Assembly (NCBI GenBank): GCA_001782975.1
Contig: MFQD01000041.1
Coordinates: forward strand, 1-14,045
Reading direction: 5' to 3'
DNA: 14,045 bases
Source of the DNA: Candidatus Magasanikbacteria bacterium RIFCSPHIGHO2_02_FULL_50_9b
GTDB lineage: Bacteria > Patescibacteriota > Patescibacteriia > Magasanikbacterales > 2-02-FULL-50-9b
The notes under the pieces were generated by a model. It was not told where the DNA came from and searched no databases. It saw nothing but the letters and a program-made list of their open reading frames with translations. A program made the translations under genes and the position numbers. Below are positions 1 through 5,741 of the stretch, one piece after another (position 1 is the first letter of the stretch; each line of letters opens with the position of its first letter).

Positions 1-2
1 CG

Positions 3-83
3 CAGCCGGAAGTTTTGACGCATCCGGTGGTGACGTGGAGTGCGGTGAAGAAATTTTTTGTTAAAAATGTTGAGAAAATTTAA
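3..83 (+). CDS. C-terminal end of an upstream protein (5' partial)
   Basis: The third forward frame is open from the window edge to a TAA at 81-83 and gives 26 residues, QPEVLTHPVV... ending in ...VKNVEKI. It has ordinary codon use and a basic, amphipathic tail typical of a protein C-terminus. Frame 2 is also open to a TAA at 62-64 but gives a less protein-like, Cys/Gly-rich string. There is too little sequence to name a family. Nothing resembling a hairpin terminator follows it before the next promoter at 120. Confidence 0.45.
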   Translation, partial: QPEVLTHPVVTWSAVKKFFVKNVEKI

Positions 84-119
84 AAATAAGGTGTTGGTCG
101 CGGCCCGCTGTACACAAGG

Positions 120-148
120 TTGACAAAAACCGTTTACTCGCGTATACA
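120..148 (+). promoter_or_regulatory. sigma70-type promoter of the gene at 245
   Basis: A perfect -35 TTGACA (120-125) is followed by a 17-base spacer and a -10 TATACA (143-148, 4 of 6 consensus bases). Transcription would start near 155 and leave a leader of about 90 bases, much longer than those predicted for the housekeeping genes in this window. Confidence 0.65.
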
Positions 149-176
149 TACCGTACTGCAGCTGAAATATGCGGGC

Positions 177-239
177 AGGAGGTGTAGTAACCGCTCTCGG
201 CCACGGTGGCATGAGGGCGGCAAGGCACCTCAAGTGAGG
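177..239 (+). promoter_or_regulatory. possible translational switch in the leader of the gene at 245
   Basis: The leader holds an upstream GAGGTG (179-184, part of AGGAGGTG at 177-184), a CACCTC (226-231) and the working Shine-Dalgarno GAGGA (236-240). CACCTC can pair fully with the upstream GAGGTG. Alternatively CCTC (228-231) can pair with GAGG (236-239) across a four-base loop and hide the ribosome site. The two pairings exclude each other. A nine-codon reading frame (ATG 211 to TGA 235-237, MRAARHLK) covers the CACCTC and its stop overlaps the Shine-Dalgarno, so it could be a leader peptide. It lacks a convincing ribosome site of its own. The pairing is seen in the sequence; the regulatory role is inference. 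Confidence 0.35.
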
Positions 240-244
240 AAACA

Positions 245-943
245 ATGGCAGCGAAAAATAAGGACATTGTCCTGGGTGCGCGGTGGACTGCGGGGTTCAT
301 GACGAATTTCCTTGCTGCGGCCGAACGCGCGGGCGTGGGGTTTGAAGAACTGCATCGGCTTGGCATGGACAAGGAAAAGGGTGCGGCGCTGCTTGCGAAG
401 CTCATGCAAGAGGTGATCGCGGCGCGTCCGTCGAGGCAGCAGAAAGCGGCACCGGTTGCGGTTGCGCCTGCAGAAATCTGCGAAACCTGCGAAACGAGCG
501 TGTCGGTGTTCATCGACGTCAATTACGATCTGTCGTTCGAAGGCCGTGACGCCAAGCTTAAGCTCACGTACCACAACTCCAGCGTCGTGGACGCGAACTT
601 CAAAGCGTCGGATGTGCTCAGGTCGTTCGAACACGGTATGGCGCAGCGCGAGTTCAAGGTGTACCGTCCTAAACGGCGCATCTCGTCGGAGGCGGTCATC
701 GCGCTCATGAAAAAGGATGGCTTCCGGCCGGCCACGGCGCGCGAACTGCTCGCGTACTATGTGGATCAGCTGCTCGCCCAGAAATTCGAGCGGTGGTTCC
801 TGTTCGTGGCTCTCGGCACTGTGTGGCTGGGCTGCGTCGTGTACCTGCGTCTGGATCCGGCGAACCGCAGCCTGGACCTCGATACGTTCGACAGTGACTG
901 GTACACGGACCACGAGTTCCTGGCCGTCCGCGAGTCCGAATAG
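245..943 (+). CDS. hypothetical protein with a C-terminal ALGTVW...FLAVR region
   Basis: A 232-residue, probably cytosolic protein with no signal peptide. Residues 1-60 are predicted helical (AAAERAGVGFEEL..., ALLAKLMQEV). Residues 62-78 form an Ala/Pro-rich linker ending in a CETC pair (C79, C82). Residues 84-145 read as beta-rich (VSVFIDVNYD, AKLKLTYHNS). The tail has FRPATARELLAYY (160-172), FLFVALGTVW (185-194) and WYTDHEFLAVRE (219-230). From memory this tail resembles a multi-copy family of uncharacterised proteins in Parcubacteria. I could not verify that and assign no function. The start is fixed by GAGGA at 236-240, five bases before ATG. It stands alone between its own promoter and terminator. 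It looks more GC-rich at third codon positions than the central genes. A long minus-strand frame opposite is an Arg-rich shadow. Confidence 0.8.
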   Translation: MAAKNKDIVLGARWTAGFMTNFLAAAERAGVGFEELHRLGMDKEKGAALLAKLMQEVIAARPSRQQKAAPVAVAPAEICETCETSVSVFIDVNYDLSFEGRDAKLKLTYHNSSVVDANFKASDVLRSFEHGMAQREFKVYRPKRRISSEAVIALMKKDGFRPATARELLAYYVDQLLAQKFERWFLFVALGTVWLGCVVYLRLDPANRSLDLDTFDSDWYTDHEFLAVRESE

Positions 944-967
944 ACCTTGGTCCTTGGATACTTGGCA

Positions 968-1005
968 CGGCGTTTTGCGAAAGCAGAACGCCGGCCCATT
1001 TTTTT
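968..1005 (+). terminator. intrinsic terminator with GAAA tetraloop
   Basis: An 11-base-pair stem (968-978 with 983-993, one T-G wobble) is capped by GAAA (979-982), a very stable GNRA loop. After GCCCA comes a run of seven T (999-1005). It ends the transcript of the gene at 245. The -35 of the next promoter begins 2 bases further on, so the two units are insulated. Confidence 0.85.
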
Positions 1006-1007
1006 AT

Positions 1008-1037
1008 TTGACACCTCACGCAGCGTCATGTTACAAC
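1008..1037 (+). promoter_or_regulatory. extended -10 promoter of the nuclease-like gene at 1051
   Basis: TTGACA (1008-1013) is followed by an 18-base spacer and TACAAC (1032-1037, 4 of 6), preceded by an extended TGn (1029-1031). The predicted start of transcription is near 1044, so the leader is only about 7 bases (start at 1051) or 16 bases (start at 1060). Confidence 0.55.
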
Positions 1038-1050
1038 CCTCACATAACCT

Positions 1051-1530
1051 ATGGAGGGTATGTCAATCAGTTTCGAAAATTTTGCTTTCGTGAAAGCTGC
1101 AGGCGAGGAGCGCTACAAATCATTCACGCCCGTCCGGTGTCCGTATTTTAATGAGCTCGTACATTTCAATGCGCAAGGGCTCGAACATTTGAAATTCAAG
1201 CGCGGTGGTGTGGAGCGATTGCCCCAAGATCAATACATGCGGTTCAAGCTGCTACATCTGGCGCCGGAGATTTTGAAACTTTCGCGTACGGTGCAGGGAA
1301 TAATGCGCACACGCTCGTTGGAGCGCATGCACACAAATGGACGTCACAACTGGGAGATGCTTCCAACTATTTTTTATGAATTTATTGCTGTAGTTGACGA
1401 TGTGCGAGTGCGGGTTGTTGTTAAAAAAACACTAAATGGGCCTTTGATATTTTGCAGTATCATTCCGTTTTGGAAAAATGCACAGGGCGGTACACGGCAA
1501 TTATTTGATCAGAGTTTGCGAGACGACTAA
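1051..1530 (+). CDS. small protein resembling BECR-fold (PBECR-type) nucleases
   Basis: A 159-residue soluble protein. The central block has FTPVRCPYFNELVHFNAQGL (residues 25-44), then LEHLKFKRGG, a basic helix QYMRFKLLHLAPEIL, and a beta-rich tail with YEFIAVVDDVRVRVVVKK followed by FCSIIPFWKN. This His/Arg-rich arrangement is what I recall of the phage-Barnase-EndoU-ColicinE5/D-RelE-like (PBECR) proteins common in Patescibacteria, thought to be RNases or toxins. The match is from memory, not a search. Candidate catalytic residues are H38 and H46 and the conserved-looking Arg/Lys positions; none is proven. ATG 1060 is an alternative start, but the GGAGGG at 1053-1058 is too close to serve it. 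The gene has its own promoter and shares its 3' hairpin with a small RNA on the other strand. Confidence 0.75.
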   Translation: MEGMSISFENFAFVKAAGEERYKSFTPVRCPYFNELVHFNAQGLEHLKFKRGGVERLPQDQYMRFKLLHLAPEILKLSRTVQGIMRTRSLERMHTNGRHNWEMLPTIFYEFIAVVDDVRVRVVVKKTLNGPLIFCSIIPFWKNAQGGTRQLFDQSLRDD

Positions 1531-1617
1531 AAACATAAAAACTGCCGGCGGGCAGTTTTTATAGAGGTGCTTGGTTACAGCAGAAAGCCGTGATAGGGTA
1601 AACCCTCGTCAAGCACT
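1531..1617 (-). ncRNA. candidate small structured RNA (three-way junction plus terminator)
   Basis: Read on the minus strand, the predicted transcript starts at about 1617, seven bases after the -10, and ends in the U-tract at about 1531, giving about 87 nucleotides. Its first bases, GTGCTTG (1616-1610), pair perfectly over 7 bp with CAAGCAC (1573-1567). The closed junction holds two hairpins. One is AGGGTTTACCCT (1606-1595, TTTA loop). The other is CACGGC/GCTGT (1591-1587 with 1581-1577, loop TTTCT), whose G1589-U1579 pair is a wobble on the minus strand but an A-C mismatch on the plus strand. After CTCTATA comes the terminator stem. No long reading frame fits inside. It matches no riboswitch, ribozyme, tRNA or 4.5S RNA pattern that I can recognise. 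Promoter, fold and terminator coincide exactly, which supports a real gene; its function is unknown. Confidence 0.6.
1535..1562. terminator. bidirectional intrinsic terminator
   Basis: A perfect 12-base-pair stem (1535-1546 with 1551-1562) with a GGCG loop has a GC core flanked by A/T runs on both sides. Read forward, it ends the nuclease-like gene five bases after its stop. Read on the minus strand, the stem ends in TTTTTAT and continues into GTTTTTAG, so it also ends the candidate small RNA. Confidence 0.85.
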
Positions 1618-1623
1618 AAAAAT

Positions 1624-1652
1624 ACTATAGAACATCGTGAGCTGTCTGTCAA
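1624..1652 (-). promoter_or_regulatory. strong promoter of the minus-strand small RNA
   Basis: On the minus strand: perfect TTGACA (1652-1647), 17-base spacer, TATAGT (1629-1624, 5 of 6). The predicted first base, about 1617, is the base just before the closing stem of the RNA fold. The -35 lies two bases from the -35 of the divergent Fe-S scaffold promoter. Confidence 0.65.
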
Positions 1653-1654
1653 CC

Positions 1655-1683
1655 TTGACGCCTTTTTTCCGTCATGATACTAT
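1655..1683 (+). promoter_or_regulatory. extended -10 promoter of the Fe-S scaffold gene
   Basis: TTGACG (1655-1660), 17-base spacer, TACTAT (1678-1683) with TGA (1675-1677) as an extended -10. Transcription near 1690 leaves a leader of about 19 bases before ATG 1709. This rules out the longer reading frame that would begin at 1637. Confidence 0.65.
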
Positions 1684-1708
1684 TCGCATACTCAAACAGT
1701 ATGTATTT

Positions 1709-2413
1709 ATGGCAGACGAATTAAGCGCGCCGACACACGCCGCAACAAAACCAATTTCAACGAGCGACATGCAGGCCGCCGATGTTGTCAATCCGCACAC
1801 GCGCCAGAAGTGGGCGTACACAGAAACGGTGAAGGATCATTTTTTTCATCCAAAGAATTTTTTGGATGAAGAACCACAGCCCGGACAATTCGATGCGCAA
1901 GGAACCGTGGGTAGCCCGGCGTGCGGAGACGTTTTGAATTTTTGGTTAAAGATTGATCAGACCACGGATCAAATTAAGGATTTGAAATGGAAAACATTTG
2001 GTTGTGGTAGTGCAATCGCTGCAACATCTGTGTTTTCGGTCATGGTCACTGAAAATGGGGGAATGAAAATTGATGATGCGTTGAAAATTAAACCGCAAGA
2101 TATTATGATGCGGCTCGGTGGTTTGCCAGCACGTAAAATCCACTGCTCGGTCCTCGCCGACAAAGCATTTCGCAAAGCAGTGAACAATTATTTTCACGCC
2201 ACCGGCCAGCACAGCCGTGTTGAAAACGAAGGCGCGCGCGTTGTGGACAGCCGCCTTAACATCACGGACAAAGATATCGAAGAGGCCGTATTGGAAGGTG
2301 CACAAAATTTGGAAGACGTGCAGAAAAAACTCAAAGTCGGCGTGGGCGATCCCGAAGCGATTCCGGAAATCGAACAACTCATCAGATTTTACAGCGAGAA
2401 GTATTACGGGTAA
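1709..2413 (+). CDS. IscU/NifU-like Fe-S cluster scaffold with a cysteine-free BFD-like tail
   Basis: A 234-residue protein. Residues 36-165 are the IscU/SufU/NifU-N scaffold fold on which a cysteine desulfurase builds Fe-S clusters. GSPACGDVL carries C72 and the D74 that tunes cluster transfer, KTFGCGSAIAATS carries C99, and LPARKIHCSVLADKA carries C146. All three ligand cysteines are present. Residues about 180-230 (ITDKDIEEAVLEGAQNLEDVQKK...) look like the BFD-type [2Fe-2S] domain found in the middle of NifU, but none of its four usual cysteines remains. The 35-residue N-terminal extension is polar and low in complexity. The start at 1709 is set by the promoter and there is no Shine-Dalgarno. 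The ferredoxin 61 bases downstream is a likely client. No cysteine desulfurase gene lies in this window. Confidence 0.92.
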   Translation: MADELSAPTHAATKPISTSDMQAADVVNPHTRQKWAYTETVKDHFFHPKNFLDEEPQPGQFDAQGTVGSPACGDVLNFWLKIDQTTDQIKDLKWKTFGCGSAIAATSVFSVMVTENGGMKIDDALKIKPQDIMMRLGGLPARKIHCSVLADKAFRKAVNNYFHATGQHSRVENEGARVVDSRLNITDKDIEEAVLEGAQNLEDVQKKLKVGVGDPEAIPEIEQLIRFYSEKYYG

Positions 2414-2425
2414 ACTGAATGCATG

Positions 2426-2455
2426 TTCACCAAACCGCTACTCATGTTTGATATT
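2426..2455 (+). promoter_or_regulatory. weak promoter candidate for the ferredoxin gene
   Basis: TTCACC (2426-2431, 4 of 6), 18-base spacer, GATATT (2450-2455, 4 of 6) in the 61-base gap. It would leave a leader of about 13 bases, similar to the others here. Both boxes are weak and read-through from the scaffold gene is equally possible, since no terminator separates the two. Confidence 0.3.
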
Positions 2456-2474
2456 GTACAAAATTATTTTTAAT

Positions 2475-2714
2475 ATGGAAGACCAAACACCCAAGAAAAA
2501 AATTGCCAAAATTATTGTTGACCGCGACGCGTGCATTGGCGCTGCCTCGTGTGTCGCCGTTGCGGGTCGCACGTTTTACATGGATGATGAAAATAAGGCA
2601 GTTGTGATTGAACCATGGACTGATGATGAGGAAACAATTTTGCTCGCTGCGCAGTCATGTCCGACGCTGGCGATTCGATTGATTGATGAAGATGGAAATC
2701 AGGTGTACCCGTAA
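2475..2714 (+). CDS. small single-cluster ferredoxin with three cysteines
   Basis: A 79-residue bacterial-type ferredoxin and cytosolic electron carrier. The signature is DACIGAASC (C20, C26), followed by VAVAGRTFYMDDENKAVV, and a final SCP (C62) with SCPTLAI. This is the layout of monocluster [4Fe-4S] ferredoxins. The second ligand position of the usual C-x2-C/D-x2-C motif is Ala23 and there is no fourth cysteine, so the cluster is either [3Fe-4S] or a [4Fe-4S] with a non-protein fourth ligand. The frame stays open upstream to 2217, but that part overlaps the scaffold gene in another frame; the alignment begins at ATG 2475. There is no Shine-Dalgarno. Its place after the Fe-S scaffold suggests linked expression. 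Confidence 0.88.
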   Translation: MEDQTPKKKIAKIIVDRDACIGAASCVAVAGRTFYMDDENKAVVIEPWTDDEETILLAAQSCPTLAIRLIDEDGNQVYP

Positions 2715-2727
2715 CAGGCAACGTGGT

Positions 2728-2757
2728 TTGACGGCACGACAAAAATAGTGGGATACT
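2728..2757 (+). promoter_or_regulatory. extended -10 promoter of the membrane protein/rsmI/metG run
   Basis: TTGACG (2728-2733), 18-base spacer, GATACT (2752-2757, 4 of 6) with TGG (2749-2751) as an extended -10. Transcription from about 2764 gives a leader of about 20 bases to ATG 2784. No clear terminator appears between here and 8197, so this may drive the whole run to the ATP-grasp gene. Confidence 0.5.
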
Positions 2758-2783
2758 ATACGCAACTTATTTACATTGACAGT

Positions 2784-3344
2784 ATGAAATTATTTCATCG
2801 AATCGCTGCCACATTCTTAGCCGCCGCTGCACTACTGCTTCCTCAACTCGCATTCGCACAAGCCGAAGCATCGATTGGCATCCCGGCGCAGTCGGCAAGC
2901 TCAATACTCGGTTCAATCGGACTTTTAATTTTATTCCCCATCGTCATCGTTTTGGTTTTCTACATTTTCGCCGTTGTTTGTTTGATGCGCATCGGCGATA
3001 AGCTCAACACCCCACACTCGTGGCTTGCGATTTTTCCGTTTACGGTTCAATTCTACACCGCCTTGATGGCAAAAAAATCTATTTGGTGGGGGCTCGTGAT
3101 TCTGCTGTTGCCATTCATCGGCGGCATGATTAACCGTTCGGTATACATGATTTTTTCGTTGGCTGCGCTTGGAATCACCACCTATCTCTGGATGAACATC
3201 ACGCAATCGCTTGGCTTCTCAAAATGGCTCGGGTTTTGTATCTGGATTCCGGGGGTTAATCTGATCATCATTATTTATCTCGCGTTTGCCGCGCCGCGCC
3301 AAGGTCCGCCGACCGTTTCATCGCAGCCACAGCCACAACAGTAA
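2784..3344 (+). CDS. DUF5684-like multi-pass membrane protein with signal peptide
   Basis: A 186-residue protein. Residues 1-26 form a signal peptide (basic KLFHR, hydrophobic core, probable cleavage after AFA or AQA). Membrane segments follow at about 42-68, 98-113, 118-138 and 147-170. NTPHSWLAIFPFTVQFYTALMAKK (75-98), WWGLVILLLPFIGGM and the closing KWLGFCIWIPGVNLIIIIYLAF match the repeated W-hairpin pattern of DUF5684-type proteins, whose function is unknown. The C-terminus is a short Pro/Gln-rich tail. The start at 2784 is chosen over an in-frame ATG at 2748 because the promoter -10 lies at 2752-2757 and the signal peptide begins at 2784. rsmI starts three bases after its stop. Confidence 0.85.
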   Translation: MKLFHRIAATFLAAAALLLPQLAFAQAEASIGIPAQSASSILGSIGLLILFPIVIVLVFYIFAVVCLMRIGDKLNTPHSWLAIFPFTVQFYTALMAKKSIWWGLVILLLPFIGGMINRSVYMIFSLAALGITTYLWMNITQSLGFSKWLGFCIWIPGVNLIIIIYLAFAAPRQGPPTVSSQPQPQQ

Positions 3345-3347
3345 CGC

Positions 3348-4016
3348 ATGAAGTTATACGTTGTCGCAACGCCGATTGGCAATCTTGAGGACATCACGCC
3401 GCGTGCGCGCGGCATTTTGTCATGCGTGCCGCTCGTGTTTGCCGAGGACACACGCGTGACGGCAAAATTGCTCGCGCACATTGGCGCTACCCCATCCGTC
3501 ATGTCGCTCCACCATCATTCGACATCGCGCGAAATGGATCGTGCGGCGATGGCGCTTCAAGAAGCTGGAACCGCCGCACTCGTGTCAGACGCTGGCACGC
3601 CAGGGATTTCTGATCCGGGAAATTTATTCATCGCAGAATTGTTGCGGCGCGGCGTCGAGCTCACCATTTCTCCAATTCCCGGCCCGTCAAGTATCACCGC
3701 AGCATTGTCGCTCTGCGGATTTCCAACTGACCGGTTTCGTGCGCTTGGATTTGCGCCGCACAAAAATAAACGCAACAAATTTTTTGATGAGGTCGCGGCA
3801 ACAAAAGAAACAGTGGTGCTTCTCGAATCTGTGCATCGCATAAAAAAAACGCTTGCCGATTTGGCGCGTGTGTGCGGTGACCGGCCGATGATGGTCGGTC
3901 GCGAACTTACCAAAATTCACGAAACAGTGTATCGTGGAAGTGCGTCTGAGATAGATGAGCAACTTTTAAAAACTGAGACGCGCGGCGAATTCGTCATTGT
4001 TATTTCATCACTTTAA
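3348..4016 (+). CDS. rsmI: 16S rRNA (cytidine-1402-2'-O)-methyltransferase RsmI
   Basis: A 222-residue SAM-dependent tetrapyrrole-methylase-fold enzyme that 2'-O-methylates C1402 in the decoding centre of 16S rRNA. The N-terminal signature LYVVATPIGNLEDITPRA, the EDTR motif (33-36), LVSDAGTPGISDPG (residues 79-92), PIPGPSS and the closing VGRELTKIHETVYRG are all present. E. coli RsmI has about 286 residues. This one stops after the catalytic domain (...RGEFVIVISSL) and lacks the C-terminal helical domain, which I recall as common in reduced genomes. It starts three bases after the preceding stop without a Shine-Dalgarno, so translation is probably coupled. Confidence 0.95.
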   Translation: MKLYVVATPIGNLEDITPRARGILSCVPLVFAEDTRVTAKLLAHIGATPSVMSLHHHSTSREMDRAAMALQEAGTAALVSDAGTPGISDPGNLFIAELLRRGVELTISPIPGPSSITAALSLCGFPTDRFRALGFAPHKNKRNKFFDEVAATKETVVLLESVHRIKKTLADLARVCGDRPMMVGRELTKIHETVYRGSASEIDEQLLKTETRGEFVIVISSL

Positions 4017-4023
4017 AAACACT

Positions 4024-4212
4024 ATGGCAGATGCACACGGACACGGTGGCGGTGGCCACAAAGGCGGGCACAAGAAAAAAGACTCGCATGGTAGCAGTGG
4101 TGACGGCGTTTCGGGTTGGGCACTTGCCGGCGTTGCGATTCTCGCGCTTATTTTGCTTGTTTTGTTCATGAATGGTACACTCGGACAACCGTCAATTCCG
4201 TACGAATACTAG
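4024..4212 (+). CDS. His/Gly-rich single-pass mini membrane protein
   Basis: A 62-residue protein. The N-terminal half is hydrophilic and low in complexity, with five histidines in the first 22 residues (H5, H7, H12, H16, H22) spaced by Gly and Lys. It is followed by GVSGWALAGVAILALILLVLF, a single membrane helix, and a short tail ending in PSIPYEY. The Lys-rich N side suggests it faces the cytoplasm. The start at 4024 is preferred over ATG 3997, which overlaps rsmI. It lies seven bases after rsmI and 15 before metG, so it is co-transcribed. I recognise no family; metal binding by the histidines is possible but unproven. Confidence 0.7.
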   Translation: MADAHGHGGGGHKGGHKKKDSHGSSGDGVSGWALAGVAILALILLVLFMNGTLGQPSIPYEY

Positions 4213-4227
4213 GCGGCACAACATACT

Positions 4228-5739
4228 ATGCCGAAGCGCGACGACCACTATTATCTCACCACCCCAATTTATTATGTGAATGATGTGGCGCATGTCGGCC
4301 ACGCCTATACTTCGATCGCGTCTGACATCATGGCGCGATTTCAACGCCTGCTCGGGAAGCAGGTGCATTTTGTCACGGGCACTGACGAGCATGGACAGAA
4401 AATTGCACGTGCTGCAGAGGCGCGTGGCGTTGGTCCGCAAACTTTTGTTGATGAAATTTCGGAAGGATTTCGTGAGTTGAATAAAAAATTAAACACGAGC
4501 ACCACGGATTTTATCCGCACCACTGAACCGCGCCATCTCAAAGCTGCACAAAAAATTTGGGAAGCAGCAAACGCGGCAGGGGACATCTATAAAAAATCGT
4601 ACGAGGGTTTGTATTGCGTGAGCTGCGAACAATTTTATATTGAAAAAGATTTGAATGACGGCGTGTGTCCGATTCATCTGAAAGCGCCGGAGCTCCTGCA
4701 AGAGGAAAATTATTTTTTTAAATTGTCAAAATACACGGAGCCACTCAAAAAATATTTTGATGCGCATCCCGATTTCGTCTATCCACAGAATCGTCAGAAA
4801 GAGATGCGACAGATTCTCGAGGAAGGGCTTGATGACATTTCGATTTCACGATCAGTGGAAAAATTGTCATGGGGAATTCCGGTTCCGGGTGATGACACAC
4901 AGGTGATGTATGTTTGGTTTGACGCGTTGACCAATTATATAACCGCAGCCGGATACGCTGACGACGAAAAGTTTTTTGACACCTGGTGGCCAGCGGACGC
5001 GCATGTGATGGGCAAGGAAATTAATCGCTTCCATTCACTTCTGTGGCCAGCCATGCTGCTCTCAGCCGGCTTACCGTTACCCAAACAAATCGTCGTGCAT
5101 GGGTGGCTGACCGCAGATGGGCAAAAAATGTCAAAGTCAATTGGGAATGTGATCAAGCCATACGACGTAATCGAGAAATATGGTCTTGATACATTTCGAT
5201 ATTTTTTATTTCGTGAACTGCCGTTTGGTTCTGACGGAGATTTTTCGTTTGCAAAGTTGGAGCAGCGCTACCGCAGCGATCTCGGGAATGACCTCGGCAA
5301 CTTAGTGATGCGGACCGTTGCAATGACGCAAAAATTTTGCGCAGGCGTTGTGCCGTCGGAAACCAGCGGCGACCACGAAGAAATATGGGATCGCTACCGC
5401 GCACACATGGAGCGATGGGAATTCCAGAGTGCGCTCGAACTTGTCTGGGAGTATGTTCGCGGTCTTAATCAGCTCATTGATCATGAGAAACCGTGGGCTG
5501 CGGAAAAAGAAGGACGACATTCCGACGTTGAAAAAACGCTCTACACAATTCTTGAGGGATTGCGTCACATCGCGATCGCGCTGCAACCATTCATGCCAGA
5601 AACAGCGGATAAAATTTTGGCGCAACTTGGATTTGAGTATTTTAATCCACAATTTGATACACTACAAGAGTGGGGACTGCTCAAATCCGGCGTGCCGCTC
5701 ATCGCTGCGCCGCCACTGTTTCCACCGCTCACCGAATAA
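4228..5739 (+). CDS. metG: methionyl-tRNA synthetase
   Basis: A 503-residue class I synthetase that charges tRNA-Met and initiator tRNA. YYLTTPIYYVNDVAHVGHAY opens the Rossmann fold with the HIGH-type motif HVGH (22-25). A single zinc knob follows, CVSC...CPIH (C130, C133, C147, H150). Then come MYVWFDALTNYI, KEINRFHSLLWPAML, and GQKMSKSIGN with KMSKS at 300-304. The anticodon-binding helical domain follows (RDLGNDLGNLVMRTV type, LNQLIDHEKPW). The protein ends at the catalytic-anticodon core, with no C-terminal EMAP-like tRNA-binding domain. It has no clear Shine-Dalgarno and is followed two bases later by the cvpA-like gene. Confidence 0.97.
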   Translation: MPKRDDHYYLTTPIYYVNDVAHVGHAYTSIASDIMARFQRLLGKQVHFVTGTDEHGQKIARAAEARGVGPQTFVDEISEGFRELNKKLNTSTTDFIRTTEPRHLKAAQKIWEAANAAGDIYKKSYEGLYCVSCEQFYIEKDLNDGVCPIHLKAPELLQEENYFFKLSKYTEPLKKYFDAHPDFVYPQNRQKEMRQILEEGLDDISISRSVEKLSWGIPVPGDDTQVMYVWFDALTNYITAAGYADDEKFFDTWWPADAHVMGKEINRFHSLLWPAMLLSAGLPLPKQIVVHGWLTADGQKMSKSIGNVIKPYDVIEKYGLDTFRYFLFRELPFGSDGDFSFAKLEQRYRSDLGNDLGNLVMRTVAMTQKFCAGVVPSETSGDHEEIWDRYRAHMERWEFQSALELVWEYVRGLNQLIDHEKPWAAEKEGRHSDVEKTLYTILEGLRHIAIALQPFMPETADKILAQLGFEYFNPQFDTLQEWGLLKSGVPLIAAPPLFPPLTE

Positions 5740-5741
5740 CT

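Noticed and set aside
230..913. 227-codon minus-strand frame opposite the gene at 245
   Set aside because: The Arg/His-rich composition and lack of a ribosome site or promoter on that strand mark it as a shadow.
1567..1616. tRNA-like reading of the stem and two hairpins
   Set aside because: Only two internal arms are present, with no anticodon-type seven-base loop, no T-loop sequence and no CCA-type acceptor, and it is too short for a tRNA.
1567..1616. Plus-strand riboswitch for the Fe-S scaffold gene
   Set aside because: It lies upstream of that gene's promoter (1655-1683) and downstream of a terminator, so it would not be in the scaffold mRNA. The wobble pattern of the core hairpin also fits the minus strand better.
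1637..1708. Longer start for the Fe-S scaffold protein at ATG 1637
   Set aside because: The promoter -10 (1678-1683) lies inside this stretch, the added residues do not resemble the family, and ATG 1709 follows the predicted transcript start by about 19 bases.
2448..2476. TTGATA-17-TAATAT promoter-like pair before the ferredoxin
   Set aside because: The -10 overlaps the ATG at 2475, so it cannot produce an mRNA containing that start.
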